Positions 7,963-16,430 are shown, counted from the stretch's first letter. The stretch is 48,239 bases of DNA from CALJIC01 sp039805565 (GCA_039805565.1 JBDLTZ010000169.1:1-48239); one strand, 5' to 3'. Notes: generated from the sequence alone by a model not told the origin. Translations and numbers: made by a program.

Positions 7963-9507
7963 TCACTTCCCCTGGTGAACGTTGGCGGGGCTAGCGCCGA
8001 GCTGCGCTGCCGTTCCACCGGTGGCTGGTAGGCGCACAACAGCCTCGGCCAGCACCCACCCCGCCGCGAGCTGGATGCCCATGTTCAGCACGTGGAGGTT
8101 CTCGAACAGGTTGTGCCCCGCAACCGCCACGATCATACCACAACATCCAACTGTCACTGAGCGCGCCACGGTTGCGGAAGTGGCGCGGACTGCGATCACG
8201 GCGCGGGCAGCTATAGCGGCGATGAGCGCCAGGTAGGCCGCCAATCCGGCCAGCCCGGCCTCGGCGGCTATGTGCAGGTAGTAGTTGTGCGCGTGCCCCC
8301 GCGAGATGTACCACGTGCCCACGGCGAACTCGGGGTAGGCGATGCTGTAGTTCCCCGGCCCGACCCCGACGACCGGCCGCTCCTGGAGCATGCGCCAGCC
8401 GGCCTGGATGTGGGCCATGCGCTCGACCACCGCGAAGTTCTCGGGCGTCACCGTCACGCCCTCCGCGTCGAACAGCCCTACGCTGCGGCTGATGCTGGCT
8501 ATGCGGGTCGCCACAGACTCGGGCAGGAGCCCGGCGCCCCCAAGCGCAAGTGCGAGCACCCCTGCGCCCAGCGTGAGCCCCGCGGCCAGCGCCGCGCGCC
8601 GCCCCAGCACCGCGGCCATCCCGAGCGCGCCAAGTGCTGCGCCGAGCCACGCGCCGCGCGAGAACGAGGCGATCAGGGCGGCGAGGAGCAGGGCTGCGGC
8701 ACACCATAGCGCGGCGCTGAGCGCGAGCTGGGCCGCCGGACCAACACCCCTCAAGCGAACGCTCGCGATCGCGAGCGCCGCCGCGACCGGCCACGCCATG
8801 TTCATGTACCCCGCAAAGGAGTTTGGCTGGCCGATGGTTCCGTAGGCGCGCACGAAAGAGGAGTCGGGCGCGATGCGGAAGGTGGGCGGGCCGTCGCCGG
8901 TGGCGAACTGGACGAGCCCGACGATGGCCTCGGCGGTCGGCGCGGCGATCAGGCAGGCGGCGAGCCCGTAGATCTGCCAGGGGCGGCGCACGGTGCTGGC
9001 GCCGATCAGCCAGATCAGGAACGCCCCGCCCCAGCGCGCGGTCTCCTTCAGTCCCTCGGCACGGCTGTAGGGCGTCAGGCTGGCCGAGAGCAGCAGCGCC
9101 CACAGCAGCGCGAGCCAGAGGGCCAGAAGCCGAGCGGGCGGCACACGAGGCGCCGTGTGTGCGGTGCCGGCCGCGCCCCACGTCTGCCATGTTCGAGCAC
9201 GTACGAGGTGCAGCCCCCACCCGGCAAGTGCGAGCAGCACGGCGGCCTGGGTGCAGCTCAGGCCACCCGGGAGCGTCACCAGATCCTGCACCGGCACTGA
9301 GAGCACCGCCAGGTAGACGCCGAACACCGGGTTCAGCAGCGGCAGGGTGACGGCGAGGGTCAGGCCGACCGCTGCCAGAAGCTGCGGGAGCGGCAGCAGA
9401 GCGATGGCGAGCGCGGCCAGAACAGCCGTAGACCACTGACCAGCGACGACGGGCCAGGGTGGAGAGATGCTGTGTTGTCGCGCGTCGGTCGTCGGCCCTC
9501 CGCTCAC
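7963..9507 (-). CDS. O-antigen ligase / polymerase family membrane protein
   Basis: This 514-residue protein has about twelve hydrophobic segments. It carries the Wzy_C/RfaL region: VVGVGPGNYSIAYPEF in the long periplasmic loop, followed by RGHAHNYYLHIAAEAGLAGL. The HxHN and E-x-G-x-x-G residues are the family hallmark. Such proteins join or polymerise lipid-linked glycans on the outer face of the membrane. The start is GTG, with GGGGAG 5 nt upstream, and its first bases overlap the stop of the UXS gene (GTGA), so translation is coupled. The first 25 or so codons run through a weak 7-bp-period inverted repeat (9431-9502), so the N-terminus is probably not conserved. Confidence 0.85.
   Translation of the reverse strand: MSGGPTTDARQHSISPPWPVVAGQWSTAVLAALAIALLPLPQLLAAVGLTLAVTLPLLNPVFGVYLAVLSVPVQDLVTLPGGLSCTQAAVLLALAGWGLHLVRARTWQTWGAAGTAHTAPRVPPARLLALWLALLWALLLSASLTPYSRAEGLKETARWGGAFLIWLIGASTVRRPWQIYGLAACLIAAPTAEAIVGLVQFATGDGPPTFRIAPDSSFVRAYGTIGQPNSFAGYMNMAWPVAAALAIASVRLRGVGPAAQLALSAALWCAAALLLAALIASFSRGAWLGAALGALGMAAVLGRRAALAAGLTLGAGVLALALGGAGLLPESVATRIASISRSVGLFDAEGVTVTPENFAVVERMAHIQAGWRMLQERPVVGVGPGNYSIAYPEFAVGTWYISRGHAHNYYLHIAAEAGLAGLAAYLALIAAIAARAVIAVRATSATVARSVTVGCCGMIVAVAGHNLFENLHVLNMGIQLAAGWVLAEAVVRLPATGGTAAQLGASPANVHQGK
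9431..9502. repeat. 7-bp-period inverted repeat at the start of the O-antigen ligase gene
   Basis: Left arm: GACCACT, GACCAGC, GACGACG. Right arm: TTGTCGC, GCGTCGG, TCGTCGG. The arms are roughly inverse to each other (GAC-type against GTC-type). The match is weaker than at the other sites and it lies inside coding sequence. Confidence 0.4.
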
Positions 9508-11879
9508 GGGAGCTCCCCGCGCCGCCGCAGCTCTTCCTCGAACCAGGGGATGGTGCGCCGCAGCCCCTCCTCGAGCGAGACGCGTGGTTCCCAGCCGAGC
9601 ACCGCGCGCGCCTTGCCGATGTCCGGCTGCCGCACCTGTGGGTCGTCCTGCGTGCGGAGGTCCTTCACGGCGATCCCGGCGGGGTTGCCCGTCATCTGGT
9701 TCACGAGCTCGGCGAACTCGCGGATCGTGAACTCGCCGGGGTTGCCGATGTTGACCGGCTCGACCTCATCGGACAGCAGCAGACGGTAGATCCCCTCCAC
9801 CAGGTCGTCCACATACTGGAACGAGCGTGTCTGCTGCCCGTCGCCGTACACCGTGAGCGGCTCGCCGCGCAGCGCCTGCTGGATGAAGTTCGGCACCACG
9901 CGTCCGTCGCGCAGGCGCATACGGGGGCCGTAGGTATTGTGGCAGCTCACGCCGTTCCCGGCGATGAAATTCTCACACTCAGGCACAGAGAAGTCGTACA
10001 CGTATGCCGTGCTCTCGATCGGCTCGATCGTCTTGACCTGCGCCCACACCAGGTCACCCAGGCGCTGCGCGTTGAGGGTCTGCTGGACGCCGCGGTCCCA
10101 CGTCAGGATGTCAAAGTCTGATACCTCGCATACAGTCACGCGCCAGAATGGGAACGCCCGGTCGCCGTACCGCTCCTTGTAGGTCGTCGTGTAGTTGCCG
10201 ACAGACGCGACGATCCCAAAGCGCAGCAGGAGGTATGCTAAGTCGGTTGCGAGACGTTCGCTGACCGTGTTGAACGCCAGCTCGCGCTTCTCGTGGAGGT
10301 TCGTGTGTGTGCCGTCCCCCTCGCGATACCCCTCCAGGAAATGCTTCAGCCGTGCGAGCGGAAGCTGCATGATCCACGACGGTACGCGTGCCGTCTTGGC
10401 AGTCCCCGTGATCTGGAAGACATCGGCGAATAGCCGGTAGAGCAGCAGCGAGTCCACGTACAGCGATGGCGACCGAGTGGCGTCGGCCGGCTTGAGCGTG
10501 GACGCAACGCCGAACGACTGCTCGAGCACCTGCCGCGCACGCTGGAGCGAAGCTGTGTCCGAGCTCAGGATGATGCGGAAGTCACCATCGTTTGCGACGT
10601 GGCACCCCTCCGCGAGGTACAGCCCAAGCAGCCACAGGACATCGGCGCTGATGGTGATGTGGTTCAGCACCAGCGTACCGCCGCCGCCTTTATACGGGCG
10701 AAGCTGCGCGTCGGACGGCCACTGGAGCAGACCCTGGCGCCAAAGCATAGCGGCGACTGCGAGCGGCATAAGGCCCTGTCGATGATACTTGCGCCACGCG
10801 CCCCCGATTGTGTTGCGATGGTTGGCGCTATTCGGGAAGCGGGTGGAGCGGGTGAGGAAGTCGGTAATTGCTTCCTTCTGCTCCTGTACCACCTCGGCCA
10901 GCGCGGGAGAGATCAGCGCGTACTCCCACAAGTCGTCCGCAGCGCCGCAGGTCTGAATGAGATGCTCGGCAACATTGACATGCGCCCGGTCCTGCTCCAC
11001 CACTGGAAGCTTCGCTGGGAGCGCGATATGGTCGCCCACGGTCAACTGCCGCACTGGGACGGCCTCGGGGGAACCATCCTGGCCACGCCGGAACACGCTG
11101 TGATCACCCGTCACACGTACACTGCGGCCGTATCGCGTTGTGATACGGAATGCATCCTTGCCCATCACGGGGTGCTTGATGAAGGCGCTTGCCAGGTGCA
11201 TCTCGATGCAGTGTGTCTGAGGATCGAAGGCCGGCACGAAGATGCGGCGCGGCGTTGTTAGCCGCTCGCCCTCGATACGTGCGGCATACTCTTCCGCGGT
11301 GCCGATGAACGTGCCGCTTTCGTCGCACAGCGCCACGGTCTCGTCAGCCATGATGCTGTTGAAGATCCGAACGATGCGCGTCTCGACGCTGTGGTAGGTG
11401 TGGTAGGCCATCGTCATGGCCTCGGCGAAGCGCTTGGCCTCATCGTAGACGCCGCGCGGGCCGATCGGGTTGACGTAGCCGTAGTAGCTCTCCGGCTGCG
11501 GGTGGACCTGCGGGTCGCCGTAGACCTCGGAGGTCGAGGCCAGCAGGAAGCGCGCGCCCTTATCCTTTGCCAGGCCGAGCGCCTTGTGGGTGCCGAGCGC
11601 GCCCACCTTGAGCGTCTGGATGGGGAGCTCGAGGTAGTCCACGGGCGAGGCGGGCGAGGCGAAGTGCAGGATGGCGTCGAGCGGGCCGTCGATGAAGATA
11701 TAGTTGGTGACGTCGTGCTTGATGAAGCTGAAGCGCTCGTGCCCGGCGAGGTGGGCGATGTTATCGGTGTTGCCGGTGATCAGGTTGTCCATCGCGATGA
11801 CGGTGTGGCCCTCGGCCAGGAAGCGGTCGCTCAGGTGGGAGCCGAGGAAGCCGGCGCCGCCGGTGATCAGTACGCGCAT
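9504..11879 (-). CDS. UDP-glucuronate decarboxylase (UXS) interrupted by an intein
   Basis: The 791-residue product is a precursor. Residues 1-174 and 649-791 join to a 317-residue extended SDR, the normal UXS length, starting MRVLITGGAGFLGSHL. It has STSEVYGDP (115-123), catalytic YDEAK (Y145, K149), a restored RIFN-TYGPRMR motif at the splice junction, and QYVDDLVEG typical of UXS. The enzyme converts UDP-glucuronate to UDP-xylose in the cytoplasm. Residues 175-648 form the intein. Insertion two residues before the G-P-R substrate loop means the unspliced protein should be inactive, so enzyme supply depends on splicing. The stop overlaps the GTG of the ligase. The gene follows the sugar transferase by 16 nt. 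Confidence 0.9.
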   Translation of the reverse strand: MRVLITGGAGFLGSHLSDRFLAEGHTVIAMDNLITGNTDNIAHLAGHERFSFIKHDVTNYIFIDGPLDAILHFASPASPVDYLELPIQTLKVGALGTHKALGLAKDKGARFLLASTSEVYGDPQVHPQPESYYGYVNPIGPRGVYDEAKRFAEAMTMAYHTYHSVETRIVRIFNSIMADETVALCDESGTFIGTAEEYAARIEGERLTTPRRIFVPAFDPQTHCIEMHLASAFIKHPVMGKDAFRITTRYGRSVRVTGDHSVFRRGQDGSPEAVPVRQLTVGDHIALPAKLPVVEQDRAHVNVAEHLIQTCGAADDLWEYALISPALAEVVQEQKEAITDFLTRSTRFPNSANHRNTIGGAWRKYHRQGLMPLAVAAMLWRQGLLQWPSDAQLRPYKGGGGTLVLNHITISADVLWLLGLYLAEGCHVANDGDFRIILSSDTASLQRARQVLEQSFGVASTLKPADATRSPSLYVDSLLLYRLFADVFQITGTAKTARVPSWIMQLPLARLKHFLEGYREGDGTHTNLHEKRELAFNTVSERLATDLAYLLLRFGIVASVGNYTTTYKERYGDRAFPFWRVTVCEVSDFDILTWDRGVQQTLNAQRLGDLVWAQVKTIEPIESTAYVYDFSVPECENFIAGNGVSCHNTYGPRMRLRDGRVVPNFIQQALRGEPLTVYGDGQQTRSFQYVDDLVEGIYRLLLSDEVEPVNIGNPGEFTIREFAELVNQMTGNPAGIAVKDLRTQDDPQVRQPDIGKARAVLGWEPRVSLEEGLRRTIPWFEEELRRRGELP
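9936..11357 (-). mobile_element. Intein with LAGLIDADG homing endonuclease domain (474 residues)
   Basis: The boundaries are read from the interrupted host motif RIFN/TYGPRM. The intein runs from Ser175 to Asn648 of the precursor, with Thr649 as the +1 residue. Block B is VTGDH (T257, H260). Two LAGLIDADG-type motifs, LLGLYLAEG (417-425) and LEGYREGDG (515-523), mark a DOD homing endonuclease, each with an acidic residue before the last glycine. Block F/G is VYDFSVPE...NFIAGNGVSCHN with the canonical terminal His647-Asn648. All residues needed for splicing (Ser1, block B His, terminal His-Asn, +1 Thr) are present, so splicing is expected. The frame is fully open with no decay. Confidence 0.92.
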
Positions 11880-11895
11880 GGGGTTGATTACCTCA

Positions 11896-13422
11896 CTAGT
11901 ACGCGCCGCGGCCGTACAGCACTGCGGGCACGGTCTGGAGCATGATGCGCACGTCCATCGCCGGCGACCAGTGCTCGGCGTAGAAGATGTCGAGCCGCAC
12001 CATCTCGTCGAAGGACATGTCGCTGCGGCCGAGGACCTGCGAGAGCCCGGTGAGCCCGGGCGTGACCTCGAAGCGGCGGTGGTGCCACTCCTCGAACTGC
12101 GCCACCTCTTGGGGGGTGGAGGGGCGCGGGCCGACCCAGCTCATCTCGCCGCGCAGGATGTTCCAGAGCTGCGGCAGCTCGTCGATGCTGTAGCGGCGGA
12201 GCCAGCGCCCGATGCGGGTAGTGCGCGGGTCGTTGCGCATCTTGAACAGCGGGCCGTCGGCCTCGTTGAGCGCCTGGAGCTCGGCCTTGCGCGCTTCGGC
12301 ATCCGCCACCATGGTGCGGAACTTGTAGCAGGTGAAGGTCTTGCCGTCCTTGCCGACGCGCCGCTGGCAGAAGAACGCCGGGCCGGGCGAGTCCAGGCGG
12401 ATGGCGGCGGCGATCAGGAGTGAGAGCGGCAGCACCACCGGTGCCGAGAGCACGACCAGCGCCAGGTCCATCGCCCGCTTGGTCACCAGGTTCCAGCCGC
12501 GCAGCGTGACATCCTTGAGCCCGATCAGCGGGATGCCCATCAGCTCGCCCACGTCCACTCTATCGAAGCTGAGCTCGTACAGGTCGGGGGCGACGCGGAA
12601 CTCGACACCGGCGGCGCGGCAGGCGTCGGCGAGCTCGGGCAGGCGGTGGTGCTCCCAGAATGGGAGCGCGATGATCACCTGGTCGATGCTGCCGGCGCGC
12701 AGGATAGACTCGAGCTCGCGGATGTGGCCGACGTGGCGGAAGTGCTGGCTGGGGCGCTCCGGCACTGAGGGAGTGCGGTCGTCCAGGTAGCCGGCGAGCG
12801 CGTAGCCGAGGAACGGGTGGGCGACGATGCCCTCCATCACGTGGCGCGCGAGGCCGGTGCCGCCCACCACCAGGATGCGCTCCTGCCCGAAGCCGCGCGT
12901 CCAGCGCCAGCGCTGCACGATGATCAGCACGGCGCGCCAGCTGCAGAGCAGCAGCGTGACGGTACACCAGGCAAAGGCGAAGATCAGGCGCGAGTAGTAG
13001 AACGGGCGGTAGATGAAGACCACCACGATCAGGAGCGCGGTGGCGGTGGTGACGCTGCTGAGGATGATGCCTGCGTGGTCCAGCACGCCCGCGGCGCGCG
13101 GCATGCGGTAGAGCCCCTTGGCGGCGAACTGGGCCAGGAGCAGCAGGGTGAGCGGCAGCGCGATCGGCAGGAAGTTTGTGATCGGCACGAAGTTCTCGGT
13201 GAGCACTTCGCGCACAATGTTGTCGAGCGGCGGCGGCCAGCGGACGAGGTAGCGCATCCAGTAGGCGATGGCGAAGCCGGTGAGGATCAGCGCGGCGTCA
13301 ATCAGCGGCAGCAGCAGGCGGCGCTGCGGGCGCCGGGCGGTGGTGCGGGCGGGATGGCCGTGCGCCGGCGTCCTGGCTGGCACAATGTCCGGGAGTTTTG
13401 CCACGCGCTGCTCCACTGGCAA
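11896..13422 (-). CDS. Polyprenyl-phosphate sugar-1-phosphate transferase (exopolysaccharide initiation)
   Basis: This 508-residue protein has a basic N-terminus, then about four membrane helices, a Rossmann-like CoA-binding-type domain (VVGGTGLARHVMEG onward), and a fifth membrane helix before the catalytic bacterial sugar transferase domain (about 310-505). That domain carries KRAMDLALV, CQRRVGKDGKTFTCYKFRTM, RRYSIDELPQLWNILRGEMSWVGPRP and PGLTGLSQV, the standard signatures. It loads undecaprenyl phosphate with glucose- or galactose-1-phosphate on the cytoplasmic face, the first step of glycan assembly. It is the first gene of the cluster on this strand. The start is uncertain: a TTG at 13422 or a GTG at 13416 is possible, without a clear Shine-Dalgarno sequence, and a 7-bp repeat array adjoins. 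Confidence 0.9.
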   Translation of the reverse strand: MPVEQRVAKLPDIVPARTPAHGHPARTTARRPQRRLLLPLIDAALILTGFAIAYWMRYLVRWPPPLDNIVREVLTENFVPITNFLPIALPLTLLLLAQFAAKGLYRMPRAAGVLDHAGIILSSVTTATALLIVVVFIYRPFYYSRLIFAFAWCTVTLLLCSWRAVLIIVQRWRWTRGFGQERILVVGGTGLARHVMEGIVAHPFLGYALAGYLDDRTPSVPERPSQHFRHVGHIRELESILRAGSIDQVIIALPFWEHHRLPELADACRAAGVEFRVAPDLYELSFDRVDVGELMGIPLIGLKDVTLRGWNLVTKRAMDLALVVLSAPVVLPLSLLIAAAIRLDSPGPAFFCQRRVGKDGKTFTCYKFRTMVADAEARKAELQALNEADGPLFKMRNDPRTTRIGRWLRRYSIDELPQLWNILRGEMSWVGPRPSTPQEVAQFEEWHHRRFEVTPGLTGLSQVLGRSDMSFDEMVRLDIFYAEHWSPAMDVRIMLQTVPAVLYGRGAY

Positions 13423-13499
13423 GTGCTGAGAGGGTGAGTGCTGAGTGCTGAGAAAGAGGTTGGCACGCTCGGTACTCAGTACTCAGTACTCATCACTGG
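13423..13499. repeat. 7-bp-period inverted repeat between obgE and the sugar transferase gene
   Basis: The left side has three copies of GTGCTGA (13423, 13438, 13445). The right side has three direct tandem copies of GTACTCA (13472-13492) followed by TCACTGG. TGAGTGC on the left can pair with GTACTCA on the right with one mismatch per unit. It fills almost the whole intergenic gap and abuts the obgE stop codon. Confidence 0.75.
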
Positions 13500-14804
13500 T
13501 TAGTCCTCGGGGGCGTACTCGTCCGACCAAGTTAGCTCGGCCTTCTCAATGTAGACGTGGTCGCCCTCCTCGATGCCGGCGGCCAGCAACGAGGCGCTGA
13601 TCCCGCTGGCCTCGAGCACGCGCTGGATACGCATGAGCGCGTCCGACTGAGCGAAGTTCGTCATAGAGATCAGGCGCTCGATCTTCCTGCCGCGCACGCG
13701 GAAGCCGTTCCGCTCGCGCTCGATCATGAACTTGCGCTCGTCCACCTCAGGCACGGGCCAAGTGATCGTCTCCTCGCGCGCCTCGCTGTGTCGCACGGGC
13801 ATCTCGAGCAGGCGGACCACCACGCGGCGCAGCAGCGGCTCGACTCCCTCCCGGGTCGCGGCTGAGATGCTGAACAGGTCCTCATCAGGCACGCCGAGTC
13901 CCTCGCGCAGCCGCGCCAGGTTCTCCTGGGCCTCGGGGAGGTCCGCCTTGTTGAGCACCACCACCTGCGGCCGCTCGGCCAGCTCCGGCTGGTACAGGCG
14001 CAGCTCCTCGTTGATCTTGTGGAAGTCCTCGAGCGGGTCGCGCCCGTCCACGCCGGCCGCGTCCACCACGTGGATGAGCAGGCGGGTGCGCTCGACGTGG
14101 CGCAGGAAGTCGAAGCCGAGGCCGGCGCCGCGGTGTGCGCCCTCGATCAGGCCGGGGATATCCGCCGCGATGAAGCTGTAGTCATCCACCGCGACCATGC
14201 CGAGGTTCGGCTGCAGGGTGGTGAAGGGGTAGGAGGCGATCTTCGGCCGCGCGGCGCTGATCACCGACAGCAGGGTGGACTTGCCGGCGTTGGGGAAGCC
14301 GACGAGGCCCACGTCGGCCAGGATCTTGAGCTCGAGGTCTAGCTCACCCGACTCGCCCGGCTCGCCCAGCTCGGCGATGCGCGGCACCTGGTAGGTGGAG
14401 GTGGCGAAGTGGACGTTGCCGAGCCCGCCCTTGCCGCCTCGTGCGGCCAGCAGGCGCAGTCCGGGGGCGTCGAGATCGATCTCGTAGGGTTTGCCGTCGA
14501 TGGTGGTGCGAGCCACCGTACCCGGGGGCACCCGGATCGTCACGTCGCGGCCGTTGCGGCCGTGCTTGCGGGATGTCCCGCCGTTGCCGCCGCGCTCGGC
14601 CTTGAACTTCGCGCGCTCCTTGAAGTTCAGCAGCGTGTTGAGGTGCGGGTCGGCCAGCAGGTAGATGTTGCCGCCCCGCCCGCCGTCGCCGCCATCGGGG
14701 CCGCCGTGGGGGATGTACTTCTCACGTCGGAACGTGGCCGACCCGTCGCCGCCGTCGCCGGCCTGCACCGTGATTCGCGCACGGTCGAAGAGTTCACCGG
14801 ACAT
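13500..14804 (-). CDS. obgE: Obg-family GTPase ObgE/CgtA
   Basis: This 434-residue protein has the three-part Obg layout. The glycine-rich Obg domain (1-160) includes GDGGDG and HGGPDGGDGGRGG. The G domain has P-loop GFPNAGKST (169-177), DIPGLIEGA as the switch II/G3 motif and NKAD as G4. A C-terminal OCT-type domain of about 70 residues follows. Obg proteins bind the large ribosomal subunit and link ribosome assembly, ppGpp and growth control. It is downstream of tatA on the same strand. A very strong hairpin (14828-14877) ends 24 nt before its ATG, so obgE expression depends on read-through or on a start within that short leader. Confidence 0.95.
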   Translation of the reverse strand: MSGELFDRARITVQAGDGGDGSATFRREKYIPHGGPDGGDGGRGGNIYLLADPHLNTLLNFKERAKFKAERGGNGGTSRKHGRNGRDVTIRVPPGTVARTTIDGKPYEIDLDAPGLRLLAARGGKGGLGNVHFATSTYQVPRIAELGEPGESGELDLELKILADVGLVGFPNAGKSTLLSVISAARPKIASYPFTTLQPNLGMVAVDDYSFIAADIPGLIEGAHRGAGLGFDFLRHVERTRLLIHVVDAAGVDGRDPLEDFHKINEELRLYQPELAERPQVVVLNKADLPEAQENLARLREGLGVPDEDLFSISAATREGVEPLLRRVVVRLLEMPVRHSEAREETITWPVPEVDERKFMIERERNGFRVRGRKIERLISMTNFAQSDALMRIQRVLEASGISASLLAAGIEEGDHVYIEKAELTWSDEYAPED

Positions 14805-14827
14805 AGTTCTCGCCTATCATCAGAGCA

Positions 14828-14877
14828 TGAAAACGTGCCAGACGCAGTGACCGTGTCGCTGCGCTGGCACGTTTTCA
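14828..14877. terminator. Long perfect hairpin between tatA and obgE
   Basis: TGAAAACGTGCCAG pairs with CTGGCACGTTTTCA (14 bp, no mismatch), with an inner CGCAG/CTGCG stem. The arms carry AAAA and TTTT at the outer end, so in either direction a GC stem is followed by a T-run. It is downstream of tatA and could act as its intrinsic terminator or as an attenuator for obgE. Confidence 0.7.
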
Positions 14878-14939
14878 GGACGACGGCCGCGATGCGGTAT
14901 TCGTGCCCGGTCTGAGCAGGCCAGCCACGCCGCGCGGTC

Positions 14940-15155
14940 TTACGCCTTCGTCTCGGTCGTCTCAGTCTTCTCGATCGTCTCGATCTTCTCGATCTTCTTC
15001 GCATCCACGGCCTTATCCTCGTCCTTCACGGACTGGCGGAAAGCCTTGATGCTCCCACCGAGCGCGCTCGCGACGCCCGTGATGCGGCTCGCCCCGAAGA
15101 GCAGAAGCACGATCACCAGAATGATTAGCAGTTCCGGCACACCAAGGCTCGGCAT
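14940..15155 (-). CDS. tatA: Twin-arginine translocase subunit TatA/E family
   Basis: This 71-residue protein begins MPSLGVPELLIILVIVLLLFGASRI: one transmembrane helix, then the FG hinge (F20-G21), an amphipathic helix (ITGVASALGGSIKAFRQSVKDE) and a charged tail. This is the TatA/E layout; the protein forms the pore component of the Sec-independent export system for folded proteins. The ATG at 15155 has an AAGGAG Shine-Dalgarno sequence 6 nt upstream; the longer frame has none. The last 18 residues (KIEKIETIEKTETTETKA) come from a roughly 9-bp DNA repeat of the TCTCGATCT type. No tatC is in the window. Confidence 0.92.
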   Translation of the reverse strand: MPSLGVPELLIILVIVLLLFGASRITGVASALGGSIKAFRQSVKDEDKAVDAKKIEKIETIEKTETTETKA

Positions 15156-15200
15156 GACTCGCTCCTTTACGCCTTGAGTAGGTCGCGCGACACCACGCTG

Positions 15201-15216
15201 TGGCACCAGTGTGCCA
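15201..15216. other. Small hairpin in the tatA leader
   Basis: TGGCAC-CAGT-GTGCCA is a perfect 6-bp stem in the 96-nt untranslated leader implied by the promoter at 15258-15285. Confidence 0.3.
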
Positions 15217-15257
15217 TCGAGGACTCTGAGCGCGAACGGGTATATAACGTAATCGAT

Positions 15258-15285
15258 ATTATACGCAGCCGTGGCATCCTGTCAA
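15258..15285 (-). promoter_or_regulatory. Near-perfect sigma-70-type promoter for tatA
   Basis: On the minus strand TTGACA (15280-15285) and TATAAT (15258-15263) are separated by 16 bp, matching both consensus hexamers exactly. The start would lie near 15251, giving a leader of about 96 nt before tatA. The -35 hexamer overlaps the stop codon region of the upstream GT4 gene. Confidence 0.72.
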
Positions 15286-16415
15286 CCAAACGCGGCCTGC
15301 CGGTAGACATCCAGGGTCCGCTCGGCAGTCTCACGCCAGGAGAACCGCCGCGCCTGACGCAGCCCGCGCGCCCGCAGTTCGGTGCGCAGCTCGGCGTCCG
15401 TGACCACCCGGCGCAGGGCATCGGCCAGCTCTTCGGGGTCGCTGGGCGAGACGACGAGCCCGGCGTCGCCCACGACCTCGGGGAGGCTGCTGCTGCTGCT
15501 CACCACCACGGGCGTGCCGCAGGCCATGGCCTCGAGCGGGGGCATGCCGAACCCCTCGTAGAGCGAGGGGAAGGCAAAGGCGGTGGCGGCGGCGTACCAC
15601 AGGGGCTGCTCGGCCTGGTCCACATACCCCACGAAGCGCAGCCGGTCCCCGAGGCCGAGCTCCTCAGCGCGCGCCAGCACCGGCTCGTAGAGCCAGCCCT
15701 TCGAGCCGGCGATGATAAGCGGGGCGTCGATGTCGCGCGCGGCCAGGGCGTAGGCGTCGAGCAGCAGACGCAGGTTCTTGCGCGGCTCGAGCGTGCCGAG
15801 GAACAGCACGAAGCGCTCGGGGAGCCCCTTCTGGCGGCGGAAAGCCGCGAGCTCGGCCGGGTCAGGCGGCGCGAAGCGGTCGTCGCACGCGTCGTAGGTC
15901 ACGACCACGCGCTCGGGGGGGACGCACAGCCAGCGCACGATCTCTTGCTTGGTGAACTCTGAGACAGCCAGAATACGGGCGGAGCGCCGGGCGGCCACGC
16001 GGATGGCCCAGCGGGTGTAGGTGCGGTTGACGCGCCGGAAGGTCTGCGGGAAGAGGAACGCGCTCAGGTCGTGGATGGTGACGACGCTCGGCACCGGGGA
16101 GGCCAGCGGCACCACATTCAGCACGCCGTGGTAGACATCGGCGCCGCCCAGGCGCAGCAGCGCAGGCGCGAGGAGCTGCTCCCAGGGTATGCGAACGCGC
16201 GGGTTGATGGTGGGCAGCAGGCTCGGCCGCACGCGGAAGTTCGGCGGTAGCCCGAGTGCTCCTCGCCCGAGGCCGCGGGTGGTGTAGACACTGTAGCGGT
16301 TCTGACGGTCGATCTGGCCGAGGTGGGTGAGCAGCGCCTCGACGTAGTTCGAGACCCCAGCGCGGCGGTAGCTGCGGGTGTGGGCCAGCAGGTGGGCGTT
16401 GATGGCGATGTGCAT
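15282..16415 (-). CDS. GT4-family glycosyltransferase
   Basis: This 377-residue GT-B protein begins MHIAINAHLLAH and has AGVSNYVEALL (19-29), TIHDLSAFLFPQTF and SRILAVSEFTKQEI-type donor-side elements in the N-terminal half. The C-terminal half has LGTLEPRKNLRLLLDA, IAGSKGWLYEPVL and LYEGFGMPPLEAMACG, the GT4 E-x7-E motif. It is a paralogue of the GT4 at 4488-5657, with the same order of motifs, and acts on a nucleotide sugar in the cytoplasm with unknown specificity. It is outside the main cluster and lies between lepB and tatA. It keeps a short, uninterrupted linker where the other copy has its repeat-encoded insertion. Confidence 0.9.
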   Translation of the reverse strand: MHIAINAHLLAHTRSYRRAGVSNYVEALLTHLGQIDRQNRYSVYTTRGLGRGALGLPPNFRVRPSLLPTINPRVRIPWEQLLAPALLRLGGADVYHGVLNVVPLASPVPSVVTIHDLSAFLFPQTFRRVNRTYTRWAIRVAARRSARILAVSEFTKQEIVRWLCVPPERVVVTYDACDDRFAPPDPAELAAFRRQKGLPERFVLFLGTLEPRKNLRLLLDAYALAARDIDAPLIIAGSKGWLYEPVLARAEELGLGDRLRFVGYVDQAEQPLWYAAATAFAFPSLYEGFGMPPLEAMACGTPVVVSSSSSLPEVVGDAGLVVSPSDPEELADALRRVVTDAELRTELRARGLRQARRFSWRETAERTLDVYRQAAFG

Positions 16416-16430
16416 GGTTTGGAGAGGGTG

